Part shown: in pieces, positions 6,652 through 15,215 of the stretch
Layout: every line of letters begins with the position of its first letter
Position numbering within the stretch: position 1 is the first letter of the stretch
DNA from: Chloroflexota bacterium
GTDB lineage: Bacteria > Chloroflexota > Anaerolineae > Aggregatilineales > Phototrophicaceae
DNA length: 41,199 nt
Assembly: GCA_028873975.1 (NCBI GenBank)
Contig: JAPPMO010000075.1
Coordinates: 1 to 41,199, forward strand
Reading direction: 5' to 3'
Notes under the pieces: generated by a model
Database searches by the model: none
Seen by the model: the letters and a program-made list of their open reading frames with translations, nothing else
Told to the model about the DNA's origin: nothing
Made by a program: the position numbers and the translations under genes

Positions 6652-8667
6652 TCAATCCTTCACATACTTGTCGAACCAGTCGATCATCTCGGTCAGACGA
6701 CTGACCCGGTGCTTTGGCTCGCCGCTGCGAGAAAGCTCGTGCCCTTCGCGCGGATAACGCAGCATTTTGATCGGCGTGTCCGTCGCCCGCCGGACCCAGG
6801 CGAAAAGCTGCTCCCCTTGTTCTATCGGCACGCGAAAGTCGTTTTCCGAGTGAATGAGCAAAAGGGGCGTCCGTATGTTGGCAGCGTACTTCAGCGGAGA
6901 ATTGTCCCAGAAGGCCTCATGATTCTCCCAGGGTTCGGCGTCGAATTCATTCGACATCAGCAATGGCACATCCGTTGTGCCATAGAAGCTGCTTAAATTG
7001 TAGACGCCCCGCTGCGCGACCGCCGCTTTGAAGCGGTCGCTGTGACTGATGATCCAGGCTGTCATGTAACCGCCGTAGGATCCGCCGGTGATAGCCATTT
7101 TTTTGGCGTCAGCGATGCCGAGCTCGAGAAAAGCGTCCACGCCGGCCATGATGTCGTCCATGGCGACGGGTCCCCAGGCGGCATGCAACTTGCGCATGAA
7201 GTCTTCGCCGTAGCCGCCGCTGCCATGTGGATTGCAGTAGAAAACGGCGTATCCGCGCGCGGCGTGGAATTGCCATTCGTGCCACATCGTTTTGCTAGCG
7301 TAGCCCCAGGTGGCATGCGGACCGCCATGAATGTTCAGCGCCAGGGGATAGGTCTGCCCGGGCTGATAGCCGACCGGCAGCAAATACCATCCTTGTACTT
7401 CGCCGTGCGGCGATTGAAAGCGAAGTTCGCGCGCGTCTTGAACGATGACCTCGCTCAGCCAATCCTGGTTGAATCGAGTCGCTTCGACGAAGTCTCCGTC
7501 CTGCAGAATGTAAAGTTCCTGGGGGTTCTGTGGCGTGGAAACTGTCATGGACATCAAACCGCCAGCGCCAATATCGAATTGCTCGATATCGTAAAAGCCG
7601 TCGTGCAGCTGGCGCGAAGCATCGCTGGCAGGATCGTAGATCCAGGGTAAGGTCCTGCCTTCGCTTTCCACTGTGAAAGCCAACTGGTTTTCTTGTGACC
7701 AAGCCCATTCGACCGCCTCGCGGTCGAATGCTTCGTTGACGATTCGAATGTCGGCGCCGTCGACAGTCATAACGAGCAGGCGCATGGGAATATCTGTGAC
7801 GCCAATCGGAAGGCGTCCAAAAGCCAGCCACTTGCCGTCCGGCGAGGGCAGAGGCGCGTAGGCACTGTGAGCGCCGTCGGTCATCGGGGTCGCTTGGCCA
7901 GAAATCGCATCAATGCGATACAGATTCTCCGTCCGCCAAGGTTCGTCGCCTTCCGGGTCGGTTGTTCGCGATGTGTAAATCGACGCGCCATCGGCGGACC
8001 AGCGCGGCTGAGTGTGATCGGCGTCGATATCCGTGAGGCGATAGGCTTCGCTCTCGCTGAATTCTTCGATATCAATCACGTAAATCTGATCGTAACGCTC
8101 GTCCACGAAGGCGGTCCCGCGCCGATAGGGAATGCGCCACATCTCGCGCGGGTCCCAGCGCATTTGCTCGTCTTCGTCTTGTCGTTCTCGTCGATGTCTC
8201 TTTTCCAGCTTGTCAATGGGCGGCAAAGCATCGCTGTCTTCCGCGGGCGCGCTGCGGCGCTCGTCTTCGCTTTCCGGCGCCAGGAATGCGATCCGCGTCC
8301 CGTCCGGTGACCAAGCCGGGCTATGCGCCCCGTTTTTCATATCGGTCAAGGCGCACGCCTCGCCACCGACACCGTTGGTTGGCAGCAAATAAACCTGCGC
8401 TTTGTCGCCGCGCGCCGATACAAATGCGAGCTGCTTGCCATCCGGCGACCAAGTTGCCCGGCTGTCTTTGTCACCGCGAGTCAGTTGAAAGGCTTCGCCG
8501 CCATCCAGCGGAAAGAGCCAGATATTGCGCTTGTAGCCGCGTTCCAGCGGATCGGGACTCACTTTGACAAAAGCGACAAAGCGCCCGTCGGGACTGACTT
8601 GCGGGTCTTGTACATAGTGAATCTTGTTGAGATCTTCTGCGGTGATAGGGACTTTGCCTTTTGCCAT
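6652..8667 (-). CDS. S9 family peptidase (prolyl oligopeptidase / acylaminoacyl-peptidase type)
   Basis: A 671-residue serine peptidase. The N-terminal ~400 residues are a beta-propeller built of TolB/WD40-like repeats with recurrent 'WSPDGKQLAF'-type blades; the C-terminal ~260 residues are the alpha/beta-hydrolase domain. The catalytic triad is visible: S530 in GGSYGGY, D610 in SENDFRVP and H643 in REGHEL. There is no signal peptide, so it is cytoplasmic and likely trims short peptides. It is last in a minus-strand run def-GNAT-S9 with 4- and 33-base gaps, which fits N-terminal processing and peptide turnover. GAGGA ribosome site before the ATG. Confidence 0.93.
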   Translation of the reverse strand: MAKGKVPITAEDLNKIHYVQDPQVSPDGRFVAFVKVSPDPLERGYKRNIWLFPLDGGEAFQLTRGDKDSRATWSPDGKQLAFVSARGDKAQVYLLPTNGVGGEACALTDMKNGAHSPAWSPDGTRIAFLAPESEDERRSAPAEDSDALPPIDKLEKRHRRERQDEDEQMRWDPREMWRIPYRRGTAFVDERYDQIYVIDIEEFSESEAYRLTDIDADHTQPRWSADGASIYTSRTTDPEGDEPWRTENLYRIDAISGQATPMTDGAHSAYAPLPSPDGKWLAFGRLPIGVTDIPMRLLVMTVDGADIRIVNEAFDREAVEWAWSQENQLAFTVESEGRTLPWIYDPASDASRQLHDGFYDIEQFDIGAGGLMSMTVSTPQNPQELYILQDGDFVEATRFNQDWLSEVIVQDARELRFQSPHGEVQGWYLLPVGYQPGQTYPLALNIHGGPHATWGYASKTMWHEWQFHAARGYAVFYCNPHGSGGYGEDFMRKLHAAWGPVAMDDIMAGVDAFLELGIADAKKMAITGGSYGGYMTAWIISHSDRFKAAVAQRGVYNLSSFYGTTDVPLLMSNEFDAEPWENHEAFWDNSPLKYAANIRTPLLLIHSENDFRVPIEQGEQLFAWVRRATDTPIKMLRYPREGHELSRSGEPKHRVSRLTEMIDWFDKYVKD

Positions 8668-8700
8668 GTCGATATCCTCGCTTTTCCATGAAAAATAGAG

Positions 8701-9297
8701 CTAGATCCTTATACCGGGCAGACCCGTTTGCAGGAGCTCGTCGAATCCGTCCTGCTCTACAAGGTCGCTGATGGATTGCGGCGCTGGCGGCCGCTCCAGC
8801 GTCGGGCTCAAGTCAAGTTGCCACCAGCCCGTATCACGCCAAGCTCCGGCTTTGAAACCGACATTTCTGAAGACCCCGATTTCTTGAAAGCCGAGCGCCT
8901 CGTGCGCTTTTATACTGGCGGCGTTTGGCAAAGCAATGACGCCGACGGCGCTACGGTAGCCCTGTGCGCGCAGAATCGCCAATAATGAAGCATACAATGC
9001 GCGAGAGACGCCGCGGCGCTGGTAGCCCTCATGTACATAAACTGTGGTCTCCGTCGTCCACTGGTAGGCCCTTCGGCTGCGAAAAGCGCTGGCATAAGCA
9101 TAGCCGGCGATACGCGCGTCAATTTCGCAGACGAGCCAGGGATACTGACGCAATGTCTTCGCGATTCGCTCAGCAATTTCGCTGGCGTCTGGAACATCAT
9201 GCTCGAATGAAATATGTGTGAGGCGAACAATAGGACTGTAAATCTCAAGAATCTGCGGCGCGTCTTTTTTGGAAGCGAGGCGAATCTTGACGCTCAT
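8701..9297 (-). CDS. GNAT N-acetyltransferase, phosphinothricin-acetyltransferase-like
   Basis: A 198-residue GNAT enzyme. The N-terminus (IRLASKKDAPQILEIYSPIV), the WTTETTVYVHEGYQRRGVSRALY block with the Q/RxxGxA acetyl-CoA loop, and the NAASIKAHEALGFQEIGVFRNVG block are characteristic of the PAT/MnaT subfamily, which acetylates phosphinothricin, methionine sulfone or related amino groups. The native substrate is uncertain. It starts 6 bases after the def stop codon and is followed by the S9 peptidase, so all three are probably one transcript. The last 25 residues go beyond the usual PAT end. Confidence 0.9.
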   Translation of the reverse strand: MSVKIRLASKKDAPQILEIYSPIVRLTHISFEHDVPDASEIAERIAKTLRQYPWLVCEIDARIAGYAYASAFRSRRAYQWTTETTVYVHEGYQRRGVSRALYASLLAILRAQGYRSAVGVIALPNAASIKAHEALGFQEIGVFRNVGFKAGAWRDTGWWQLDLSPTLERPPAPQSISDLVEQDGFDELLQTGLPGIRI

Positions 9298-9303
9298 GGG
9301 AGC

Positions 9304-9831
9304 TCAGGCTTCTTTTTCCACGATACTGTTTTCTTCTTCCGGGCGCCAAACTCTAGTGGCGATATCGATAAAGAGCTTGCCATCCAGGTGATCAATCTCG
9401 TGCTGGAAGATGCGAGCCAACCAGTCGCTGGCTTGCAGACACATGGGGCTGCCGTTTCGGTCTTGGCCGGTCACCTCAATGCTTTGATGGCGCTCAACAT
9501 CGCCCAGCAGACCCGGCAAGGACAGGCAGCCCTCTACCCCGGAAACCGTATCAGGACTGCGCTTGCTAATTTTAGGATTTGCTACGACATATAGCTTGCC
9601 GGCCTCCTCGCCGTACGTCTCTTGGCTGTCGTCGTCATCAGGAAGCCGAACTAGGATTAAGCGCAAGCTTTGAGCGACTTGTGGACCCGCCAATCCGACG
9701 CCTTCCGCCTTAATCATGGTTTCGTACATGTCGTTGATCAAGTCTTGCAGCGGGGCGCCAAAATCGTTTATGCGTAGCGCTTGCCTGCGTAGAGCGGGAT
9801 TGTCGGGTTGGATGATTTCCAGCAAACTCAT
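9304..9831 (-). CDS. def: Peptide deformylase
   Basis: A 175-residue metal-dependent deformylase that removes the formyl group from nascent N-terminal methionine. All three family motifs are present: GVGLAGPQ (44-51), EGCLSLPG (100-107, metal ligand C102) and QHEIDHLDG (143-151, metal ligands H144 and H148, catalytic E145). It leads the def-GNAT-S9 unit on the minus strand. A short acidic insertion (DDDDSQETYGEEAG) sits after the second strand, and the last 15 residues are charged; neither disturbs the active site. Confidence 0.96.
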   Translation of the reverse strand: MSLLEIIQPDNPALRRQALRINDFGAPLQDLINDMYETMIKAEGVGLAGPQVAQSLRLILVRLPDDDDSQETYGEEAGKLYVVANPKISKRSPDTVSGVEGCLSLPGLLGDVERHQSIEVTGQDRNGSPMCLQASDWLARIFQHEIDHLDGKLFIDIATRVWRPEEENSIVEKEA

Positions 9832-9982
9832 GGCCGCGGTCTCGTGTAAGTTTCAGACAAGGCGCATATTGTAGCGCAAAAACCTGATCCAGCCTATAGA
9901 TTGATCGCTGCCGGATTCTGCTGACGCCCTTGCTTATCGTCGCTCTCGCCAACGGCGCGTCCGCCGGGAATCCGAGCCGGAA

Positions 9983-10000
9983 GTTTACACGATGTTTACA
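9983..10000 (+). promoter_or_regulatory. Tandem GTTTACA direct repeat, candidate response-regulator site
   Basis: GTTTACA occurs at 9983-9989 and again at 9994-10000, an 11-base period. Direct repeats one helical turn apart are the usual binding architecture of OmpR/PhoB-family dimers. The site lies just upstream of where the -35 of the regulator's own promoter would be (about 10009), where no consensus -35 is present, which suits activation by the bound regulator. Confidence 0.5.
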
Positions 10001-10028
10001 AATACGATACGGTCTTGCCATCGTTTTT

Positions 10029-10037
10029 TGGCATAAT
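10029..10037 (+). promoter_or_regulatory. Extended -10 of the two-component operon
   Basis: TGG followed by CATAAT (10032-10037), an extended -10 pattern with one mismatch, about 90 bases before the response-regulator ATG. There is no recognisable -35. Confidence 0.4.
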
Positions 10038-10126
10038 GTGGTCAGGCGTTGCGCTGGCTTGCGAATGTCGAAAGCTGCGCTACGGCGGGGAGGCAGCAAA
10101 TACCGTTCCCTATTGAGAGCGTAGGT

Positions 10127-10810
10127 ATGAGCGAAACGATCTTGGTCGTCGACGACGAGCAAAAGATAATCGATCTGGCGCGAATGTACCTGGAACAGGA
10201 TGGTTATCGGGTAACAAGCGCCACAGACGGGCTTAGCGCCCGTCGTCAGATCGCGGAAGACGCGCCTAACCTGGTTGTCCTGGATCTCATGTTGCCCGGC
10301 ATGGATGGCTTGGACGTGTGTCGAAAGGTGCGCGCGGAGTCGGATGTTCCAATTATCATGCTGACCGCGCGCGGCGACGATATTGACAAGATTGTCGGAT
10401 TGGAATTGGGCGCGGACGACTACCTTACCAAGCCCTTCAACCCGCGGGAGTTGGTCGCGCGCATCAAGGCGATCCTCCGCCGAACCGATCGCGCGGGCAA
10501 TCACAGGGACGCGCCGGCGCCGGTCGTGATTGGCAATTTACGTATTGATGCGCAGCGCCGAACAGTTGAAGTGGAGGGCGCGGGGGTAGACCTGCGCATG
10601 AAAGAATTCGACTTGCTGCAAACCCTGGCGGAGAATAAGGGCGTCGTCTACAGCCGCGAGCGACTTCTGGATGTTGTTTGGGGATATGACTTCGCAGGAG
10701 AGACCCGAACAGTTGATGTTCATATCGCGCACTTGCGCCACAAACTGAAGGGCATGGAGGCTAGCATCGAGACCGTATGGGGTGTGGGTTACAAGCTCGA
10801 TGATCGCTAG
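10127..10810 (+). CDS. OmpR/PhoB-family response regulator
   Basis: A 227-residue two-domain regulator. The receiver domain (1-118) has the acidic pocket D9-D10, the phosphoacceptor D53 in VVLDLMLPG, T80 and K102. The C-terminal winged-helix domain (about 130-225) ends in the usual VWGVGYKL block. I start at the ATG at 10127, which places the first strand (ETILVVDD) correctly; the frame stays open upstream to 10049 but that part is unlike any receiver. The gene overlaps the kinase gene by 11 bases. Target genes are unknown; the tandem repeat upstream suggests autoregulation. Confidence 0.95.
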   Translation: MSETILVVDDEQKIIDLARMYLEQDGYRVTSATDGLSARRQIAEDAPNLVVLDLMLPGMDGLDVCRKVRAESDVPIIMLTARGDDIDKIVGLELGADDYLTKPFNPRELVARIKAILRRTDRAGNHRDAPAPVVIGNLRIDAQRRTVEVEGAGVDLRMKEFDLLQTLAENKGVVYSRERLLDVVWGYDFAGETRTVDVHIAHLRHKLKGMEASIETVWGVGYKLDDR

Positions 10811-12302
10811 GCGCTTGCGCTTTCCCTTTGGATTACGCTTACGGCTGCTAACATCGTACCTCGTTCTTTTGATGGTAGCGCTGGGCGTAATTGCCGTAGC
10901 GCTTTTGCTGCTGATCGGAAACAGACCGGCGCCCCCGCAACCGACTTATGAACGATTGGCGGCTTTGACACAGGGTCTCAACCTGCTGGACTTTATCGCC
11001 GATTTGCCCAGAGGCCCCAATCTCGATTTCATTCAAGAACAAATTCCCGAATTGCTGGATGCCTTTGCAGAGTCGCGCAAGCTGCGTACGATGCAAATCT
11101 GGCTCACTCAAGACGGACCGATCGCGCTCTATGACAGCGCCGGCAGATTTGAGCCCGGGCAACCGATCCACTTGCGCGTCGACAGCTACAAGAGCGACCC
11201 GCTGGCGAAAGTCTTGAGAAGGGGCGGGGAGCAGTTTTTCGGCGCATTTGCCGATCCCGGCGGCAGCGAATGGCTGTATGGCGGGGTCATGTTTCGACAG
11301 CAGCGCCGATTGCTTGGTCGCCCGGCGGGCGACAATCTTTGGATCTTGGCGGAGCCGCGGCCTACCGTCCGTCTGCACGAGACACTGGCGGTCTTCAGCA
11401 ATTCCCTGGCTCCGCCTCTCATACAGGCCGGGCTTGCCGGCATTGTCTTTTCGATCATCTTGGCGGCGCTGATAACCCGTACAATCGCCAAGCCACTGCA
11501 GCGGCTTGCGGTAGCCGCGACCGATGTCGCTCGCGGTGATTATGCGGTTCATGTGCCGGCCAGCGGCCCGCCGGAGTTGCGATCCTTGGCGGATTCCTTC
11601 AATCGGATGACGGCGGAAGTCTTGGCGGCGAACAACGCCCAGCGAGACTTTCTCGGTAATGTATCACATGACTTGAAGACCCCTTTGACTTCGATTCAGG
11701 GCTATTCCCAGGCCATCATTGATGGCGCTGCGGAAAATCCAAAAGTTGCGGCGCAGATCATATTTGAAGAAGCCAGCCGCCTAAACCGCATGGTAGTGGC
11801 ATTGACCGATCTGGAGCAATTGCAAGCGGGCCGTTTGTCGATGAAACTCGAGATCATTGATATGTCTCTGCTGGCTGACGGCGTGGTACAGAGCTTGCAG
11901 GTGCTGGCGTCGAACCAGGGCATTAAGTTAGAGTCGTCCTGCCAGGCTGTGCCGTCGATCCGCGGAGACGGGGACCGCCTGGCGCAAGTGCTGACCAACC
12001 TCGTCGGCAACGCCCTCAAGTTCACCGAGGCTGGCGGCGGCGTGCGCGTTGCGACGAAGGCGCAAGGGCATGGCGTTTCCGTGGCGATTCAGGATACCGG
12101 CATCGGAATCGCCGCAGAAGAACTGCCGCGCGTATTCGAGCGCTTCTATCAAGCGGATAAGTCGCGCGGTCCGCGCCGGGGAACTGGTTTGGGCTTGGCG
12201 ATTGCGCAAGAAATTGTGGGGGCGCACGGCGGCAAGATTACCGTGAGCAGTCGCGGGCGGAACCGGGGTACGGTGTTCCGCGTGTGGCTGCCGGGGGTAT
12301 AA
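10800..12302 (+). CDS. Membrane sensor histidine kinase
   Basis: A 500-residue kinase, partner of the overlapping response regulator. Layout: cytoplasmic N-terminus, TM1 about 14-38, an extracellular sensor of about 165 residues, TM2 about 207-229, a HAMP linker (to about 275), a HisKA dimerisation domain with phosphoacceptor H290 in VSHDLKTPLT, and a HATPase domain with the N box (NLVGNALKF), G1 (DTGIGI) and G2 (GTGLGL) motifs. The sensor domain has no motif I recognise, so the stimulus is unknown. The start at 10800 lies inside the end of the regulator gene; upstream in-frame starts are less likely. Confidence 0.95.
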   Translation: MIARRLRFPFGLRLRLLTSYLVLLMVALGVIAVALLLLIGNRPAPPQPTYERLAALTQGLNLLDFIADLPRGPNLDFIQEQIPELLDAFAESRKLRTMQIWLTQDGPIALYDSAGRFEPGQPIHLRVDSYKSDPLAKVLRRGGEQFFGAFADPGGSEWLYGGVMFRQQRRLLGRPAGDNLWILAEPRPTVRLHETLAVFSNSLAPPLIQAGLAGIVFSIILAALITRTIAKPLQRLAVAATDVARGDYAVHVPASGPPELRSLADSFNRMTAEVLAANNAQRDFLGNVSHDLKTPLTSIQGYSQAIIDGAAENPKVAAQIIFEEASRLNRMVVALTDLEQLQAGRLSMKLEIIDMSLLADGVVQSLQVLASNQGIKLESSCQAVPSIRGDGDRLAQVLTNLVGNALKFTEAGGGVRVATKAQGHGVSVAIQDTGIGIAAEELPRVFERFYQADKSRGPRRGTGLGLAIAQEIVGAHGGKITVSSRGRNRGTVFRVWLPGV

Positions 12303-12353
12303 GCAGTCGGTCGATTCAAGGCTTGGTTTCTGGCGAACTGAAGCGCCTTAGCG

Positions 12354-13400
12354 CTATGGTTCGCTTTCTCCATTCGCATCAAAGGCCAGCGCCGGCAATG
12401 CCAGCGACACCCAGGTCTTGTCCCCCCGCCGGAAAAAGCGGTCCACGCCCGTGCGCGCGACCAGTTCGGTGCCGTCTTCCAGCGCCAGCCCAAGCCTTTG
12501 ATAATGCCCATAAAACTCGCGCCAAAGCACGGACGCCGACAGCCCCTCTTCGGCGAAATTGACATGAAACGCTTCGGGGCGGATCATCAATTGCACCGGT
12601 CCCCTCTTTGGATGAAAGAGCTTGACCGTGCCTAGCGGACTGACGGCGGTCAGCCCTTGCGCCTCGCCCGGCAAAAAGTTCGCCTCGCCGATGAAATGGG
12701 CTACTTGACTGTTGATCGGGCGGTTGTAAATGATATGCGGCGTCGCTACCTGCAAGAGCTTGCCTTCAAAGATCACCGCGATTTCGTCAGAGAGGCTCAA
12801 GGCTTCGTTCTGGTCGTGCGTGACAAAGACTGCGCTGGTTTCCGTTTCCAGAAGTATGTTGCGCACATCGCTGCGCACCTGGGCTCGCAGACCGGTATCG
12901 AGGTTGGAAAATGGCTCGTCCAGCAGCAGGATGTCGGGATTGGGCGCCAAAGCGCGGGCAAGCGCGACCCGCTGCTGCTGCCCACCGGATAACTCGTGCG
13001 GCATTCGATCCGCGTACAGTGTCAGGCCAACCAGCGACAGCATGCGCTGTACCTGCATTCGGGAATCTTTCTTATGACTGGATAATCCAAATGCGATGTT
13101 CTGCGCCACATTCAAATGCGGGAAGAGCGCATAGTCCTGAAATACCATACCGACCCGACGCTTTTCCGGCGGCATAAAATGACTGTCGTCGGCGACAATC
13201 GTGTCGCCAATTTGAATCAGACCGCTAGTAGGACGTTCAAAGCCCGCCAGAAGGCGCAGTGTTGTGGTTTTCCCGCCTCCGCTTGGTCCAAGAACCGTGA
13301 GGAACTCGCCAGTTCGTAGTTTAAGAGAAACGTCTCCGACGGCCGGAGTTTCGCCATTGAAAAATTTGGTGAGATTCTCTGTTTGCAGCGAAAGTTCCAT
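12354..13400 (-). CDS. fbpC: Ferric iron ABC transporter, ATP-binding protein
   Basis: A 348-residue ABC ATPase. Walker A GPSGGGKTT (38-46), Q-loop FQD (87-89), signature LSGGQQQ (137-143), Walker B ILLLDEP (157-163) and H-loop FVTHD are all intact. The C-terminal ~110 residues form a TOBE-like regulatory domain as in FbpC/PotA/MalK-type subunits. The gene is third in the order substrate-binding protein, permease, ATPase, which together with the double-Tyr binding protein points to Fe(III) import. It follows the permease after a 120-base gap and converges on the histidine kinase gene with a 51-base gap. Confidence 0.92.
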   Translation of the reverse strand: MELSLQTENLTKFFNGETPAVGDVSLKLRTGEFLTVLGPSGGGKTTTLRLLAGFERPTSGLIQIGDTIVADDSHFMPPEKRRVGMVFQDYALFPHLNVAQNIAFGLSSHKKDSRMQVQRMLSLVGLTLYADRMPHELSGGQQQRVALARALAPNPDILLLDEPFSNLDTGLRAQVRSDVRNILLETETSAVFVTHDQNEALSLSDEIAVIFEGKLLQVATPHIIYNRPINSQVAHFIGEANFLPGEAQGLTAVSPLGTVKLFHPKRGPVQLMIRPEAFHVNFAEEGLSASVLWREFYGHYQRLGLALEDGTELVARTGVDRFFRRGDKTWVSLALPALAFDANGESEP

Positions 13401-13520
13401 AGCAGTTTGGGCGATATGGTGTCTTGTCGCGCCCTAGAATAGAGCAAAATCTCTTGGAATAAAGAGGGAAACAGCTTAGGAGATTACGGAACCGAATCGC
13501 ATACAGTGATAACCGACTGG

Positions 13521-15155
13521 CTAGTGAGCCGTGTCCTCTCGGCGCAGAATGATTGCTAATGCGAAAGCAGAAACGACGATCAGCGCGAATCCGGGCAGCG
13601 CGATTGACGACAAAAACGCTTCATCGTAGGCGCTCCAGATGCGTGTGGCGAAGGTGCGAAATCCGATCGGCCGCAAGATTAAAGTGGTGGGCAGTTCTTT
13701 CATGACGTTCAAAAACACGAGTGCGGAACCGGCTAAAATGCCCCCGCGCGCCAAGGGCACGGTGATGCGCAATAGTGCTTCGCGCGCGGATAGCCCCAGG
13801 CTGCGGGCCGCTTCTTCATAGCGTGGATTGATCTGCTCAAATGCGCTCTGCGTCGCGCTTATGCTAAATGGTAGATACCGGATGGCATAACCAACAATCA
13901 AAAGCGGCAGTGTTTGATACAGGCTCAGCAGATTCTGCGAGGCGAAGAATACCAGCGCCAGCGCTATGACAATGCCCGGCAAAACGTTGCCGGTATATGC
14001 CAGGTTCACCAGCCAGCGATTTATCCTCGATTCTTTTCGCATGGCGAGCAGCGCCAGAGGCAGCGCCGCCACGGTTACGACAAGCGCGGCTACCGCGCTT
14101 ACGGCGACTGTGTTCTGCAACAATTCCGTGATTGGCACTTGCACAGGATTGCTTATCGTGCGTCCGATCAGCCAGCTCAATAGCACCAGCAGAGGCACAG
14201 CTACACTGACAAGGACAACAGAAAAGCAGAACAATAGCGCCGGATAACGCCATAGCCCTAAACTCACCGTTTGGAGTTCGCGCGCAGCGCCAGTGCCGAT
14301 GCGATAATGACGGCCTCTATGCTGTATGTGCGAATGGATCAGCAGCAAAATCAAGGTCAATCCGATGAGTACCAGCGCCAGCACCGAGGCTTTGTCCATA
14401 CGGAACGACTCCGTTTGGACGAAGATGGCGCGTGTGAAAGCGTTAAAGCGCATGACGGCGACTGCGCCGAAGTCGCTAAGACAATAAAGCGCCGTCATCA
14501 ACATGCCAGCCGTGAGCGCGGGACGAAGCTGCGGCAGCGTCACCCGGCGAAATACCTGCCAGCGATCGAGCCCCAGGCTTTGCCCGGCTTCTTCCAGGCT
14601 GCGATCGCTATGCAGCAGCGCTGCGCGCGCGGGCAACAAAATGTAGGGAAATGTGACCACTGTCAGTGTCAGAGTCGCGCCGAAGAAGCCCTTGATATTT
14701 GGCAATCGCTCGACGCCCAGTGGTTCCAGAAGTTCTTGCAGCAGGCCCTTTGGTCCAAAAGCTTCTGTGAAGGTCACGGCAGTCAGATAGGAGGGGATGA
14801 CCATCGCCAGCAAACCGAGCACCAGCCAGGCGCGCCGCCAGGGTAGATCGCTGCGACTTGTCAACCAGGCGTAGGGTATGCCGATGACGGACGCGAAGAC
14901 CGTCGTGGCCAGCATCAAAGCCAGGCTGTTGCCCACAATTCGCAGATTGCGCGCCTTCATCAGGTAGTCGAGTCCCTCCTGACCTGCGCTGAGCGCGCGA
15001 ATGATGACGAAGGCAATCGGAATCATGACGATCGTGACTACAGCCAGGCTGACAATCTGCGCCAATTGTCGATTGCCGATGTGCATGCGCGAAATCGCGC
15101 TGTAGCGCGGTCGGTGCAGTCGCAACTGGGGCGGAACTATATGTGAAAGTTGCAT
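13521..15155 (-). CDS. fbpB: Ferric iron ABC transporter, fused permease
   Basis: A 544-residue integral membrane protein with two tandem binding-protein-dependent permease domains, as in FbpB/SfuB/CysTW-type fused permeases. About twelve hydrophobic helices are visible. Each half carries its EAA loop that contacts the ATPase: EEAGQSLGLDRWQVFRRVTL in the first and EEAARSLGLSAREALLRITV in the second. It lies between the binding protein (60-base gap) and the ATPase gene. The N-terminal ~30 residues are a basic cytoplasmic tail. Specificity for iron is inferred from the binding protein. Confidence 0.92.
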   Translation of the reverse strand: MQLSHIVPPQLRLHRPRYSAISRMHIGNRQLAQIVSLAVVTIVMIPIAFVIIRALSAGQEGLDYLMKARNLRIVGNSLALMLATTVFASVIGIPYAWLTSRSDLPWRRAWLVLGLLAMVIPSYLTAVTFTEAFGPKGLLQELLEPLGVERLPNIKGFFGATLTLTVVTFPYILLPARAALLHSDRSLEEAGQSLGLDRWQVFRRVTLPQLRPALTAGMLMTALYCLSDFGAVAVMRFNAFTRAIFVQTESFRMDKASVLALVLIGLTLILLLIHSHIQHRGRHYRIGTGAARELQTVSLGLWRYPALLFCFSVVLVSVAVPLLVLLSWLIGRTISNPVQVPITELLQNTVAVSAVAALVVTVAALPLALLAMRKESRINRWLVNLAYTGNVLPGIVIALALVFFASQNLLSLYQTLPLLIVGYAIRYLPFSISATQSAFEQINPRYEEAARSLGLSAREALLRITVPLARGGILAGSALVFLNVMKELPTTLILRPIGFRTFATRIWSAYDEAFLSSIALPGFALIVVSAFALAIILRREDTAH

Positions 15156-15215
15156 ATCTTTCTTCCATTGCGGAGCGAGGATAGATTCCCGCCCCGCAAT
15201 ATCCGCAGATGGCGG

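Larger units (their letters stand above)
9832..10126. other. Divergent intergenic region between def and the response regulator
   Basis: 295 bases without a gene. On the minus strand a TACAAT (plus-strand 9868-9873) may be the def -10 box, with no good -35. On the plus strand are the tandem GTTTACA repeat and an extended -10, listed separately. Confidence 0.5.

Noticed and set aside
12303..12353. Terminator between the histidine kinase and fbpC genes
   Set aside because: Only short imperfect stems (AAGGC/GCCTT) and no T-run; not enough to call.
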